A stretch of 64,000 nucleotides of DNA. It comes from Longimicrobium terrae (lineage in GTDB: Bacteria > Gemmatimonadota > Gemmatimonadetes > Longimicrobiales > Longimicrobiaceae). The stretch is from the NCBI RefSeq assembly GCF_014202995.1, contig NZ_JACHIA010000008.1:1-64000 (forward strand). Direction: 5' to 3'. This document shows, one piece after another, positions 44,804-53,925 of the stretch. Each line of letters opens with the position of its first letter. Within the stretch, counting starts at the first letter, position 1. A program made the position numbers and the translations under genes. The notes under the pieces were generated by a model. The model did not search any database and was not told where the DNA came from. It worked only from the letters and a program-made list of their open reading frames with translations.

Positions 44804-44840
44804 AACGACCCTCTCCCGAACGCATCGGGAGAGGGTCGTT
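44804..44840 (-). terminator. Perfect 16-bp terminator hairpin
   Basis: AACGACCCTCTCCCGA (44804-44819) pairs perfectly with TCGGGAGAGGGTCGTT (44825-44840). It sits 21 nt after the stop of the small lipoprotein gene, with TTTGCTTT following on the minus strand. The core matches the CTCTCCC palindromes near 27.8 kb. Confidence 0.85.
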
Positions 44841-44861
44841 CATCCAGCCACAAGAACGCGA

Positions 44862-45239
44862 TCAGGGCTGGCGGGGCGCGGGTTGCGCGGCGGTGGACGC
44901 CTTGGTGGTGTCCATGGGCGCGGGAGCCGTGGCGCCGGGGCCCTGGACGGGCGCGCTCACCCGTCCCTGCTCGCTGAGCGCCGAGTCGCGCGCGTCCAGC
45001 TGCTCCAGGTGGATGGTGGTATCCACCGAAAGCCCCGCCTGCGCCGCCTCTTCCGGCGACAGGGCGCGCGCCGAGTCCCGCACCTGCGACGCCGACATTC
45101 CGTCCTGCCAGTCGTTGTTGGTCGTGTCTACCTGGGCCGGCCCGGCGGCGGCCTCATCCTCCGACTTGCCGCACGCGGCGGTGGCGACGCACGCCAGCGC
45201 GGACAGGGCGAAAACACGGCGCAGAATCACGTTCGGCAT
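44862..45239 (-). CDS. Small hypothetical lipoprotein
   Basis: 125 residues. The signal VILRRVFALSALACVATAAC is followed by a low-complexity mature part rich in Ala, Asp, Gln and Pro (VDTTNNDWQDGMSASQVRDSARALSPEEAAQAG). No fold is recognised. Two adjacent ATGs are possible; the second (45239) is used because GGAG is then 5 nt upstream. It follows the alpha/beta hydrolase on the same strand by about 60 nt. Confidence 0.7.
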   Translation of the reverse strand: MPNVILRRVFALSALACVATAACGKSEDEAAAGPAQVDTTNNDWQDGMSASQVRDSARALSPEEAAQAGLSVDTTIHLEQLDARDSALSEQGRVSAPVQGPGATAPAPMDTTKASTAAQPAPRQP

Positions 45240-45300
45240 CATGGCTCCAGGATCGGTCAGACGAAAAAGATTCGAATGCGGAGATACGCGGGGCCGCCCG

Positions 45301-46410
45301 TCAGGGCTGCGCGGCCGGCGCCTCCAGAAAGTCGCGGACGCGCTCCCACACGTCCGCCGCGCGCTCCCAGTGCGGCAGCCCGCCCGTGGGCAGCCCCACC
45401 ACGGTCACGTTGGGGCGCCCTTCCAGCTCCGGAAGCTGGTCGTAGTTTTCCTGCCGCCGGTTCTCCACCGTTCCGTGAATGACCAGCACCGGCTGGCGCA
45501 GGCGGCGAAAGGTGTCGGCCGTGTCGCGCGGAAACATGCGCCCGCTCAGGAAGTCGTCCAGCGGAAACGAGGCGCCCTCCATCCGCGCCGTCTCCGACCC
45601 GAAGTCCACGAAATCGTCCGGCACCCCGAACTCCGGGGTGAACAGGTTCTCCGCCGCGAACTCGTACAGCGACTCCGGCGTGGTCAGCCGGTCGTAGAAC
45701 GCGCGCTGCACGCCGGGAAGGGTGAACAGCAGCCGCGACCAGATACGGGGAATGCCGCCCGGCGTCTTGCCCAGCCCGGCCGGCTCCAGCGCCACCAGCG
45801 AGCGGATCAGGTCTGGACGGCGGCGCGCCACCTCGGCCGCGTACGCCGCGCCCAGCGACAGGGCCACCACGTCCGCCCCGCCCGCCGGCTTCACCACGCG
45901 CTCCAGAAAGTGCTCCAGCTGGTCTTCCATCAGCGCCGGCTCGTACGCGATCTCCGGGCGGTCGCTGTGCCCGAAGCCCACCCACTCCAGCGCGAACAGC
46001 GGGCGCTCGGTGTCGCGGGTGAACGCGCGGACGATGGGCCGCATCTCGTGCGCGGACGCCGCCGCGTTGATGGAATGCAGAAACACCACGGGACGGCCCG
46101 CGCCCTCGCGCTGGTAGTACGCGTAGAACACGTCGCCCCACGGCTCGTACTCCAGCGGCATGGCCAGCGCGTTGGGCAGCTCCGTCACCGGCCGCCGCCG
46201 CGCGCGCCGCGCACCCAGCAGGTACACGGCGTACGCACCCAGCGCCGCCGCGCCCAGCCCGGCCGCCGCCTTGCGCGCCTTGCCCATCGGCTTGCCGCCC
46301 CGCACCTCGGGGCCGGGCCTGGCGCCCTGCTCTCCGCGGACCGGTTCCGGTCCCTCCGTCTCCGCCATCGGTTCTCCCCCGGTGTGCGCCCCGCCTTCGA
46401 TCTCCGCCAT
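45301..46410 (-). CDS. Alpha/beta hydrolase with N-terminal membrane anchor
   Basis: 369 residues. A charged, Gly/Glu-rich N-terminus is followed by a single membrane helix near 50-66 (AGLGAAALGAYAVYLLGARR), then an alpha/beta-hydrolase domain: VVFLHSINAAASAHEMRPIV (oxyanion strand), VVALSLGAAYAAEVARR with the nucleophile Ser in a SLGAA elbow, LVIHGTVENRRQE with the acid region and GGLPHWERAADVW with the catalytic His. Esterase or haloperoxidase-like; substrate unknown. It follows nuoN after a hairpin, so is probably not part of complex I. Confidence 0.82.
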   Translation of the reverse strand: MAEIEGGAHTGGEPMAETEGPEPVRGEQGARPGPEVRGGKPMGKARKAAAGLGAAALGAYAVYLLGARRARRRPVTELPNALAMPLEYEPWGDVFYAYYQREGAGRPVVFLHSINAAASAHEMRPIVRAFTRDTERPLFALEWVGFGHSDRPEIAYEPALMEDQLEHFLERVVKPAGGADVVALSLGAAYAAEVARRRPDLIRSLVALEPAGLGKTPGGIPRIWSRLLFTLPGVQRAFYDRLTTPESLYEFAAENLFTPEFGVPDDFVDFGSETARMEGASFPLDDFLSGRMFPRDTADTFRRLRQPVLVIHGTVENRRQENYDQLPELEGRPNVTVVGLPTGGLPHWERAADVWERVRDFLEAPAAQP

Positions 46411-46435
46411 CCGTGCAATCCTCGTGCAAACGCCA

Positions 46436-46461
46436 AGGCCCGGCGACCGTGCGCCGGGCCT
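46436..46461 (-). terminator. Hairpin at the end of the nuo operon
   Basis: AGGCCCGGCG (46436-46445) pairs with CGCCGGGCCT (46452-46461), 28 nt after the nuoN stop on the minus strand. The T-run after it is weak (TTGGCGTTT). Confidence 0.6.
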
Positions 46462-46489
46462 GCGTGGTTCCGTTCGGCCCCGGCGCCGG

Positions 46490-48052
46490 TCAGCGCACGG
46501 GGACCTGCGCCGGCACGGGCGCCTCGTTGAACAGCGTGTTTCCGCCGGCCCGGGCCAGTTCCAGCAGCCCCATGTCGTCCTGCACCCCGGGCACGCCCGC
46601 CGAAACGAAGCGGATGCCCGACACGAAGAACAGCACCACCACCGCCACCGCCGCCAGGCTCACCCCGGCCATGGCCGGCATGGGAAGGCGGGTGTCGCGG
46701 TGCTCCTCGGCCGTGCGCGCCGGGCGCATGTACATCACCACGATCACGCGCAGGTAGTAGAAGTACGACACCAGCGACGCCAGCACCAGCACCACTGCCA
46801 GCTGCGTCACCCCGCCGCGCACCAGCGCGTCCAGAATCACCAGCTTGCCCAGGAAGCCCGCGGTGAGCGGAAAGCCGGCCAGCGACAGCAGAAAGATGGA
46901 GAACAGCCCCGCCAGCACCGGCTTCTGGTGCGCCAGCCCGGCGAAGTCGTCCAGCGCCGCGCGGTCGTCCGTTCCCCGCCCCATCGCCGTCACGATGCCG
47001 AACGCGCCGGCCGTCATCAGCGTGTACACCAGCAGGTAGAACAGAAAGGCGCCCGGGCCGCCGGTGTTGATGGCCAGCAGGCACGCCATCAGGTAGCCGG
47101 CGTGCGCGATGGACGAGTACGCCAGCATGCGCTTGACCGAACCCTGCGTGGCGGCGATCAGGTTGCCGCCGATCATGGTCAGGATCGCCAGGTAGAACAC
47201 GGGCCGCGCCCAGTGCTCGTACTGCCCCGCGAAGCCCACCATGAACACGCGGATGAACGACGCGAACGCCGCCGCCTTCACGCCCGTCGACATCAGCGCC
47301 GTCACCGGGGTGGGCGCGCCGTCGTACGCGTCGGGCGTCCACATGTGGAACGGCATGGCCGCCACCTTGAAGCCGAAGCCCACCATGATCAGCGCCATCC
47401 CGGCCAGCAGCATGGGCTCGGCCCGGCCGCCCGCCAGCAGATGCCGGTGCAGCTCGCCGATGTGGGTGGTGCCCGTGGCGCCAAAGGTCAGCGCGATCCC
47501 GTACAGAAAGAACGCGCTGCTGAAGGCGCCCAGCAGAAAGTACTTCAGCGACGCCTCGGACGAGCGGGCGTCCATGCGGTCAAAGCCCACCAGCACGTAG
47601 ATGGCCACCGACATCACTTCCAGGCCGATGAACACCATCAGCAGGTCGGACGCGCCAGCCATCAGCATCATTCCCAGCGTGCTGAACAGCAGCAGGGCGT
47701 GGAACTCGCCGCGGTTGATGCCCCGGCGGTCCAGGTAGCCCACCGACAGCAGGATGGCCAACCCCGCCGCCAGCAGGCAGATGAAGTTGACGATCACGCG
47801 GAAGTCGTCCAGCGCCACCATCCCCACCCCGGACGAGTCACGCATCCGGTACAGCAGGATGTTGGTCACCGCCGTCGCCAGCAGCACCCCCAGCGAAAGG
47901 ATGGGGATCATGGGGCTGGAGGGGCGCGACTTGTTCCCCTTCTCGAACACGTCCACCATCAGCACCAGCATCGCGCCCAGCGCCAGCACGATTTCCGGGA
48001 GCATCGCCCAGAAATAGTGTGCCTGGTTCACCAGATTCAAGTTCGTCGGCAT
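46490..48052 (-). CDS. nuoN: NADH-quinone oxidoreductase subunit N
   Basis: 520 residues, about 14 membrane helices. One of the three antiporter-like proton-pumping subunits of complex I. Typical stretches: FHALLLFSTLGMMLMAGASDLLMVFIGLEVMSVAIYVLVGF with its key Glu, SEASLKYFLLGAFSSAFFLYG, FKVAAMPFHMWTPDAYDGAPTPVTA and VKRMLAYSSIAHAGYLM. ATG at 48052 is used, with a GTG one codon upstream possible. Last gene of the 14-gene operon, 13 nt after nuoM. Confidence 0.97.
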   Translation of the reverse strand: MPTNLNLVNQAHYFWAMLPEIVLALGAMLVLMVDVFEKGNKSRPSSPMIPILSLGVLLATAVTNILLYRMRDSSGVGMVALDDFRVIVNFICLLAAGLAILLSVGYLDRRGINRGEFHALLLFSTLGMMLMAGASDLLMVFIGLEVMSVAIYVLVGFDRMDARSSEASLKYFLLGAFSSAFFLYGIALTFGATGTTHIGELHRHLLAGGRAEPMLLAGMALIMVGFGFKVAAMPFHMWTPDAYDGAPTPVTALMSTGVKAAAFASFIRVFMVGFAGQYEHWARPVFYLAILTMIGGNLIAATQGSVKRMLAYSSIAHAGYLMACLLAINTGGPGAFLFYLLVYTLMTAGAFGIVTAMGRGTDDRAALDDFAGLAHQKPVLAGLFSIFLLSLAGFPLTAGFLGKLVILDALVRGGVTQLAVVLVLASLVSYFYYLRVIVVMYMRPARTAEEHRDTRLPMPAMAGVSLAAVAVVVLFFVSGIRFVSAGVPGVQDDMGLLELARAGGNTLFNEAPVPAQVPVR

Positions 48053-48065
48053 CACGGGGCGCGGT

Positions 48066-49682
48066 TCAGCGGTTCTGCCCGGCGACCGCGACGGGATAAC
48101 CCGCCGGAGTCACGAGGCGATGGTTCTGGCTCATTTCCAGGATGCCGCGCGCCGCGGGTTCCATGCGGTCAAGCACCGGCTTGGGATAAAAGCCCAGCCA
48201 CAGGATCAGCGCCACCAGCGGCAGCAGAATGGCCAGTTCGCGGGCGTTCAGGTCCGGCAGCACGCGGTTGGCCGGCTTGTCGAGCGCGTTGAACAGAATG
48301 CGCTGCACCATCGGCAGCATGTAGTACGCGGCAAAGATCACCCCCGTGCTGGCGATCAGCGTCAGCACCGGCTGGCTGCGAAAGGCGCCCACCAGCACCA
48401 GGAACTCGGAGAAGAACCCGGCCGTCCCCGGCAGCCCGATGCTGGCCATCGCGGCAAAGACCAGCATGACCGCGAACACGGGAAGCGTGGCCGCCAGCCC
48501 GCCGAAGTCCTCGATCTCGTAGCTGTGGCGCCGCTCGTACAGCATGCCGAGGAGGAAGAACAGCATGGGCGTCGACAGGCCGTGGCCGATCATCACCAGC
48601 AGCGCGCCCTGCAGCCCCTGCATGTTGAAGGCAAAGATCCCCAGGATCACGAAGCCCAGGTGGGCCACCGAGGTGTACGCCACCAGCTTCTTGGCGTTGG
48701 GCTGCACCGCGGCCACCATCGCCGCGTAGATGATGCCGATGACCCCCAGCACCATGGCCCACTTGATGGTGCGCGAGTCCGTGGACGCCGCGGGAAAGAG
48801 CGGCACCGCGAAGCGGATGAAGCCGTACGTGCCCATCTTGAGCAGCACGCCCGCCAGGATCACCGAACCTGCCGTGGGCGCCTGCACGTGCGCGTGCGGC
48901 AGCCAGGTGTGGAACGGGAACACCGGCACCTTGATGGCGAAGGCCAGCGCAAACGCGAGGAAGAGCAGCACCTGCTCCGTCATCGTCAGCGGCAGCTTCA
49001 TGAACTCGAAGTAGGAGAACGTCTCCAGCCCCCCGGCCACCGCGCGCGCCCTGAAGTGCAGGTACAGAATCGCCACCAGCATCAGCAGCGAGCCCACCGC
49101 GGTGTACAGAAAGAACTTGACCGCCGCGTACACCCGCTCCTTGCCGCCCCACACCCCGATCAGGAAGTACATGGGGATCAGCATCATTTCCCAGAACACG
49201 TAGAACACGAACATGTCCAGGGCCACGAAGACGCCCACCACGCCCGTGGTAAGCGTGAGCAGGGCCGGGTAGAAGGTGCGCTGCCGCTCGCGGATGTACG
49301 TCCAGGAGCCCAGCACCATCAGCGGCAGCAGCAGGGTGGTCAGCAGCACCATGAACAGGCTGATGCCGTCCATCCCCAGCTGGTAGTGGATTCCCCATCC
49401 GCCGAACCAGGGCGTGTCCACGCAGTTCTGCATGGCCACGGTGCTGGGTCCGCCGGTGGAAAAGACGTTGCGCGCCTGGTCGCCGCCGGCGCCCATGACG
49501 CAGGTGCCGGCCGGGTCGAAGTACGCGAACAGCGGCAGCGATACGATCAGCTCCAGGATCCCCGTGCCCAGCGCGACCACGCGGGCGTTGCGCTCCCCGG
49601 CCAGGTACGCGGCAACCGCGCCCAGCAGGGGAAGCACGATGAGGATCGTGAGGATCAGGTGGCTCTGGTAAAAGCTCTTCAT
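48066..49682 (-). CDS. nuoM: NADH-quinone oxidoreductase subunit M
   Basis: 538 residues, multi-pass antiporter-like subunit of complex I. Seen: FVALDMFVFYVFWEMMLIPMYFLIGVWGG with the conserved Glu, EAVKFFLYTAVGSLLML-type helix, IKVPVFPFHTWLPHAHVQAPTAGSVILAG, and KKLVAYTSVAHLGFVILG. The start at 49682 gives a hydrophobic N-terminus (MKSFYQSHLILTILIVLPLL); an upstream start would overlap nuoL. A Gly/Cys-containing periplasmic loop near residues 55-100 is longer than in E. coli. Confidence 0.97.
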   Translation of the reverse strand: MKSFYQSHLILTILIVLPLLGAVAAYLAGERNARVVALGTGILELIVSLPLFAYFDPAGTCVMGAGGDQARNVFSTGGPSTVAMQNCVDTPWFGGWGIHYQLGMDGISLFMVLLTTLLLPLMVLGSWTYIRERQRTFYPALLTLTTGVVGVFVALDMFVFYVFWEMMLIPMYFLIGVWGGKERVYAAVKFFLYTAVGSLLMLVAILYLHFRARAVAGGLETFSYFEFMKLPLTMTEQVLLFLAFALAFAIKVPVFPFHTWLPHAHVQAPTAGSVILAGVLLKMGTYGFIRFAVPLFPAASTDSRTIKWAMVLGVIGIIYAAMVAAVQPNAKKLVAYTSVAHLGFVILGIFAFNMQGLQGALLVMIGHGLSTPMLFFLLGMLYERRHSYEIEDFGGLAATLPVFAVMLVFAAMASIGLPGTAGFFSEFLVLVGAFRSQPVLTLIASTGVIFAAYYMLPMVQRILFNALDKPANRVLPDLNARELAILLPLVALILWLGFYPKPVLDRMEPAARGILEMSQNHRLVTPAGYPVAVAGQNR

Positions 49683-49695
49683 TTCCGTTTGCGCG

Positions 49696-52113
49696 TCACA
49701 GAGCCATGAAGCTGCCAAGGAGCACCAGCACGCCCAGGATCAGCACGAATGCATAGGTGTTCACGTGGCCGGTCTGAACCCGGCCCAGCGCCAGGCCCAC
49801 CCGCTCCGCCATGCGGCCCACGCCGTCCACCATGCCGTCCAGCACGCGGTCGATTCCCCACTCCACGCGCGACAGGAAGCCCACCGGGCGCACCACCACG
49901 CGGTCGTAGAACTCGTCCACGTACCACTTGTTGTACAGCGCCTTTTCCAGCCCGCCCTGGTACGCCGGCTCCACGTCCGCCGTGCGCACGCGCTCGTTGC
50001 GCTTCTTGGTGAGCACCCAGGCCAGCGCCAGGCCGCCGATGCCGATCACGATGGCCAGAAAGATGGGCCACGCGGCGTGCGCCGGCTCCGCCACGTCGGC
50101 GTGGTTCCGGATCACGTCCTCCGACCCCGCGATCACGGGGTGCAGCCAGTGGTGCAGCGAGGCGTCGCCGCCGATGGCCAGGGCGTTGAAGATGGGGCCC
50201 AGCACCGGCACGTGGTCGAAGACGGCCTTTTCCACGTTCAGGTAGCCGCCCACCGTCGCCAGCAGCGCCAGCACGATCAGCGGCACGGTCAGCGTCCAGT
50301 TGCCTTCGTGCAGGTGGCCGCGCTCCACGTCCGTTCCGCGGAAGTTGCCGAAGAAGGTGTAGATCATCATGCGGCCCATGTAGAAGGCCGTCATGAACGC
50401 CGCCAGCGTCAGCGTGCCGCCCACGAACCCCATGATGGCGGTTCCCGGGATGCCGAACAGCGAGCCGCCCGAGAACGGCGACGAACCCTGCGCGCCCAGC
50501 CACGCGGCGCCGATGATCTCGTCCTTGGAAAAGAAGCCGGACAGACCCGGAAAGCCCGCGATGGCCAGCGTCGAAAGCCCCATGGTGATGAATGTCACCG
50601 GCAGGAACTTCTTCAGCCCGCCCATGTTGCGCATGTCCTGCGCGTCGGCGGCGTTGTGCGTGGCGTGAAAGGCCCCGTGCATGGCGTGGATCACCGCGCC
50701 GCTGCCCAGGAACAGGCAGGCCTTGAAGAAGGCGTGCGTCATCAGGTGAAACACGCCGGCCACGTACGCGCCCATTCCCACGGCGGCGAACATGAAGCCC
50801 AGCTGCGACACCGTGGAGTACGCCAGCACCTTCTTGATGTCCCACTGCTTCAGGCCGATGGTGGCCGCGAAGAACGCCGTCAGCGCGCCCACCAGAGCTA
50901 CCAGCAGCGACGCCGTGGGCGCCATGGTGAAGATCACCGACGAGCGCACCACCAGGTACACGCCCGCCGTCACCATCGTGGCCGCGTGGATCAGCGCCGA
51001 CACCGGCGTGGGGCCGGCCATGGCGTCCGGCAGCCAGATGTACAGCGGGATCTGCGCGCTCTTGCCGGTGGCGCCCAGAAAGAAGAACAGCGCGATCGCC
51101 GTCACCACCGGGCCCGCGTACTCCAGCCCGGTCGGCGCCGCCGCCATCACCTCGGCAAAGTTCAGCGTGCCCAGGTTGGCGAACAGCAGGAACATGGCGA
51201 TCAGGAACCCGAAGTCGCCCACGCGGTTCACGATGAACGCCTTCTTCCCCGCGTCCGCGTTCGCCTTTTCGCGGAACCAGAAGCCGATCAGCAGATACGA
51301 GCAGAGGCCCACGCCTTCCCAGCCCACGAACATGAGCGGGTACGACGAGCCCAGCACCAGAATCAGCATGAAGAACACGAAGAGGTTCAGGTACGCCATG
51401 TAGCGCGGGTACCCGGGGTCCTCCTTCATGTAGCCGATGGAAAAGATGTGGATCAGCGAGCCCACGCCGGTGATGATCAGCGCCATCACCATGCTGAGCG
51501 GATCCAGCAGCAGGTCGAAGCCGACCTGCAGGTCGCCGACGTTGAACCAGTCCCAGCCGTGAATGGCCTCGAACTCGTGCGCGCCGCGCATCGCCAGAAA
51601 GTTGAGGACGGCGACGGCGAACGCCGCGATCATCACGCCCGGCGCCACGAACGACGGCAGCACGTGGGTCCAGGGCTTGGGCCCCGCCGCGTGTCCGTGG
51701 TCGTCGTGCGCGTCGTGGCCGTGCGCGTCGTGCCCGTGGGCATGGTCGTGCGCGTGGTCCGCGGGGTTGGGGCGGACACCGGGGTCCATCCCTTCCTGCT
51801 CGCTGGGCTCCAGCGCGTCGTGCCCGTGGCCGGCCATGGCCAGCGCGGGCGACGCGGCGTGCGCGTGGTCGTCGTGGCCGTGGCTGTCCCAGTACGGGTC
51901 GCCCACGGGCGGCACCTTGGGAAGCGCGCGGCGCGCGGCGATGATGGCGACCAGGCCGTTGATCAGAAAGCCCAGCAGGGGCAGCCCCAGGATCAGCCAG
52001 GGCAGCACGGGATGGAACGCGGCGCCGTGCGCGTCCGCGGCGGCGGCGCCGTGCTGGACGGCGGCTCCGGCTTCGGTCGCGGCTTCGGCGGCGTGTTGAA
52101 GAAGCAGCATCAC
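49696..52113 (-). CDS. nuoL: NADH-quinone oxidoreductase subunit L with His-rich insertion
   Basis: 805 residues, about 190 longer than E. coli NuoL. The proton-pumping subunit with the long lateral helix. Conserved stretches: SLIHIFSIGYMKEDPGYPRYMAYLNLFVFFMLILVLGSSYPLMFVGWEGVGLCSYLLIGFW, SAQIPLYIWLPDAMAGPTPVSALIHAATMV and LKQWDIKKVLAYSTVSQLGFM. Between the first two membrane helices (about residues 75-147) is an insertion with roughly 16 His alternating with Asp, Ala and Gly (HAHDHAHGHDAHGHD). Its composition suggests metal binding. Ends 1 nt from nuoK spacing-wise. Confidence 0.97.
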   Translation of the reverse strand: MMLLLQHAAEAATEAGAAVQHGAAAADAHGAAFHPVLPWLILGLPLLGFLINGLVAIIAARRALPKVPPVGDPYWDSHGHDDHAHAASPALAMAGHGHDALEPSEQEGMDPGVRPNPADHAHDHAHGHDAHGHDAHDDHGHAAGPKPWTHVLPSFVAPGVMIAAFAVAVLNFLAMRGAHEFEAIHGWDWFNVGDLQVGFDLLLDPLSMVMALIITGVGSLIHIFSIGYMKEDPGYPRYMAYLNLFVFFMLILVLGSSYPLMFVGWEGVGLCSYLLIGFWFREKANADAGKKAFIVNRVGDFGFLIAMFLLFANLGTLNFAEVMAAAPTGLEYAGPVVTAIALFFFLGATGKSAQIPLYIWLPDAMAGPTPVSALIHAATMVTAGVYLVVRSSVIFTMAPTASLLVALVGALTAFFAATIGLKQWDIKKVLAYSTVSQLGFMFAAVGMGAYVAGVFHLMTHAFFKACLFLGSGAVIHAMHGAFHATHNAADAQDMRNMGGLKKFLPVTFITMGLSTLAIAGFPGLSGFFSKDEIIGAAWLGAQGSSPFSGGSLFGIPGTAIMGFVGGTLTLAAFMTAFYMGRMMIYTFFGNFRGTDVERGHLHEGNWTLTVPLIVLALLATVGGYLNVEKAVFDHVPVLGPIFNALAIGGDASLHHWLHPVIAGSEDVIRNHADVAEPAHAAWPIFLAIVIGIGGLALAWVLTKKRNERVRTADVEPAYQGGLEKALYNKWYVDEFYDRVVVRPVGFLSRVEWGIDRVLDGMVDGVGRMAERVGLALGRVQTGHVNTYAFVLILGVLVLLGSFMAL

Positions 52114-52114
52114 C

Positions 52115-52420
52115 CTACCACCGGAGCAGGCTGAAGTTCTTGATGTCCACCGACTCGCTGTGGCGGAAGACGGAGATGATGATGGCCAGCCCGACCGCGG
52201 CTTCCGCGGCGGCGACGGCGATCACGAAGAACACGAACACCTGTCCCTGCACCCCCGCCGTGGGCGAAAGGGCGACGAACGCCAGGTTCACGGCGTTCAG
52301 CATCAGCTCGATGCACATGAACAGCACGATGGCGTTGCGGCGGATGATGACCCCCGCGGCGCCGATGCTGAACAGCAGCGCGCTGAGCCCCAGCGTGTAG
52401 GAAAGCGGAATGTGCTCCAC
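52115..52420 (-). CDS. nuoK: NADH-quinone oxidoreductase subunit K
   Basis: 101 residues, three membrane helices, standard size. [27 protein letters not shown] holds the membrane Glu needed for proton movement. It ends 1 nt before nuoL starts and begins 4 nt after nuoJ ends. Confidence 0.97.
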   Translation of the reverse strand: MEHIPLSYTLGLSALLFSIGAAGVIIRRNAIVLFMCIELMLNAVNLAFVALSPTAGVQGQVFVFFVIAVAAAEAAVGLAIIISVFRHSESVDIKNFSLLRW

Positions 52421-52424
52421 GGCC

Positions 52425-52943
52425 TCAGACCTTTCTCTTGGCCAGCACCACGGCGCCGACGCATGCGATCAGCAGCAGGATGGCGGTGGCCTGCAGCGGC
52501 ACCACGTACTGCTGGTACATCGGAATGCCGATGAGCCCCACGCTGCCGTGCTGCGCGGTCTGGGCGGCCAGCGAAGCGCGGCCGGCCTCGCCCAGCGGCG
52601 CGGTGCCCTGCTCCACGTACACGCGGGCCAGCAGCCCCATCATCACCAGCACGGTGCCGCCCGCGAACATCATCCACACGGGGCCGCGGATGTCGGCCTC
52701 GTAGTCGTTGCCCAGGTTCAGCAGCATGATGACGAACAGGAACAGCACCATGATGGCGCCCGCGTACACCAGGATCTGAATGATCCCGATGAACGTGGCC
52801 CCCAGCAGCGTGTAGATGGCCGCGAGGGAAAAGAAGGTGCCGATCAGCCAGATGGCGCAGGCCACCGGGTTGCGGCGCGTCACCACCATCAGCGCGGAGC
52901 CGCCGGCGCACGCCGCAAAGAAGAAGAACAGGATTGTCAGCAT
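52425..52943 (-). CDS. nuoJ: NADH-quinone oxidoreductase subunit J
   Basis: 172 residues, five membrane helices. [54 protein letters not shown] is the diagnostic core, including the pi-bulge helix region. ATG at 52943 gives the normal length; the open frame upstream to 53081 is repeat-derived. No clear Shine-Dalgarno. Preceded by a 466-nt gap with repeats, unusual inside this operon. Confidence 0.96.
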   Translation of the reverse strand: MLTILFFFFAACAGGSALMVVTRRNPVACAIWLIGTFFSLAAIYTLLGATFIGIIQILVYAGAIMVLFLFVIMLLNLGNDYEADIRGPVWMMFAGGTVLVMMGLLARVYVEQGTAPLGEAGRASLAAQTAQHGSVGLIGIPMYQQYVVPLQATAILLLIACVGAVVLAKRKV

Positions 52944-53193
52944 CGATCGGGGTTCGATCGTTGTTCCGGAGCGGCTCGCCCGTCGTCCGCTCCGCCGCGC
53001 GCCCGTGGGCCGCGCGATGGAAAACACAAACCGTCGCGGCGGGCCACCTGCACGCCCGCCGTTTCCCGCTGGTCCCGCCACTTCACCCTCCCGCCGTCAT
53101 CAAGCCGTGCGGCGATGATCCGGCATTCGACGGGATCAACCCGCCCCCGGACGCGATCGCCTTGGGCCAGGCCCGGCGCGGACCCCACCAGGA

Positions 53194-53241
53194 GCGAATG
53201 AATTCGCCGCTGGAACAGCACTAAGTCCGCCTTCGCGGACT
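53194..53241 (+). repeat. Two-hairpin intergenic element, copy 3
   Basis: GCGAATGAATTCGC (53194-53207) and AAGTCCGCCTTCGCGGACT (53223-53241), start-to-start 29 nt as in copies 1 and 2. A decayed copy (GCGGATGAATGCGC, 53296-53309, then GCGGACT) follows. It lies in the spacer between nuoI and nuoJ, in the antisense orientation to the operon. Confidence 0.8.
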
Positions 53242-53377
53242 GCATCCGCTGCCCCGGTCCGTTTCAGCCAGCCCCGGGGCGTCCGACATCCAGAGCGGAT
53301 GAATGCGCCGAGAACGCTCCCGCGGACTGCGGCCTTCGCCACCCACCCGTCAGCCGCCGGACGCGCGAGCCACTACC

Positions 53378-53407
53378 GCACTCACGCACCCAGCACTCAC
53401 GCACTTC
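53378..53407. repeat. 15-nt tandem repeat beside nuoI
   Basis: GCACTCACGCACCCA (53378-53392) and GCACTCACGCACTTC (53393-53407) are two copies of a 15-nt unit that end 2 nt before the nuoI stop codon. Read on the transcribed strand they give GTGCGTGAGTGC twice. The rest of the nuoI/nuoJ gap (52944-53193) shows no gene. Confidence 0.65.
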
Positions 53408-53409
53408 CG

Positions 53410-53919
53410 TTATTCGCCCGCCGGATCCGCGGGGTCCCACAGCATCGTCACCGGATGCTCCTGCTTCATCAGCCGGTTCAGGTCGTACACGAAGTTGTTG
53501 CGCGTGTACTCGGCGTTCTCGTAGTGGTTGCCCACGTGAATCGCCTCTACCGGGCAGACTTCCTGGCACATCCCGCAGAAGATGCAGCGGAACTCGTCGA
53601 TCTCGTAGACGATGGGGTAGCGGTTCCCCTGGTCGTCCTCGCCCGGCACCAGCTTGATGCAGTTGGCCGGGCAGATGGTGGGGCACAGGCCGCAGGCCAC
53701 GCACTTGGGACGCCCGTCGTCGTGCGTTTCCATCACGTGCGTGCCGCGCCACCGCGGGCTCAACTGCTTCTTGACCTCGGGATACTGGATGGTCGCTTCG
53801 CTGCGGTCGCCCGCGGCCTTCACCATGTGCCTGAAGGTGAGCGCCATCCCCTTGAGCGTGGCCCGGATGTACGACGACTGCCGTACCGGGCGCTTCATTA
53901 CCTTTACGGTTGCCGGCAT
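53410..53919 (-). CDS. nuoI: NADH-quinone oxidoreductase subunit I
   Basis: 169 residues. Peripheral-arm subunit with two 4Fe-4S clusters: CVACGLCPTICPANC and CIFCGMCQEVCPVEAIH. The N-terminal amphipathic segment (IRATLKGMALTFRHMV) docks to the membrane. Begins 6 nt after nuoH ends. Confidence 0.97.
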   Translation of the reverse strand: MPATVKVMKRPVRQSSYIRATLKGMALTFRHMVKAAGDRSEATIQYPEVKKQLSPRWRGTHVMETHDDGRPKCVACGLCPTICPANCIKLVPGEDDQGNRYPIVYEIDEFRCIFCGMCQEVCPVEAIHVGNHYENAEYTRNNFVYDLNRLMKQEHPVTMLWDPADPAGE

Positions 53920-53925
53920 CTGCTT

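Noticed and set aside
44449-44853. Short frames on both strands upstream of etfB
   Set aside because: They are composed of the CTCTGC inverted repeat and terminator hairpin and have Arg/Ser-rich, non-protein-like composition.
49765-52134. 789-codon plus-strand frame
   Set aside because: Antisense shadow of nuoL, extremely His/Arg/Gln-rich with no domain; NuoL on the other strand is unmistakable.
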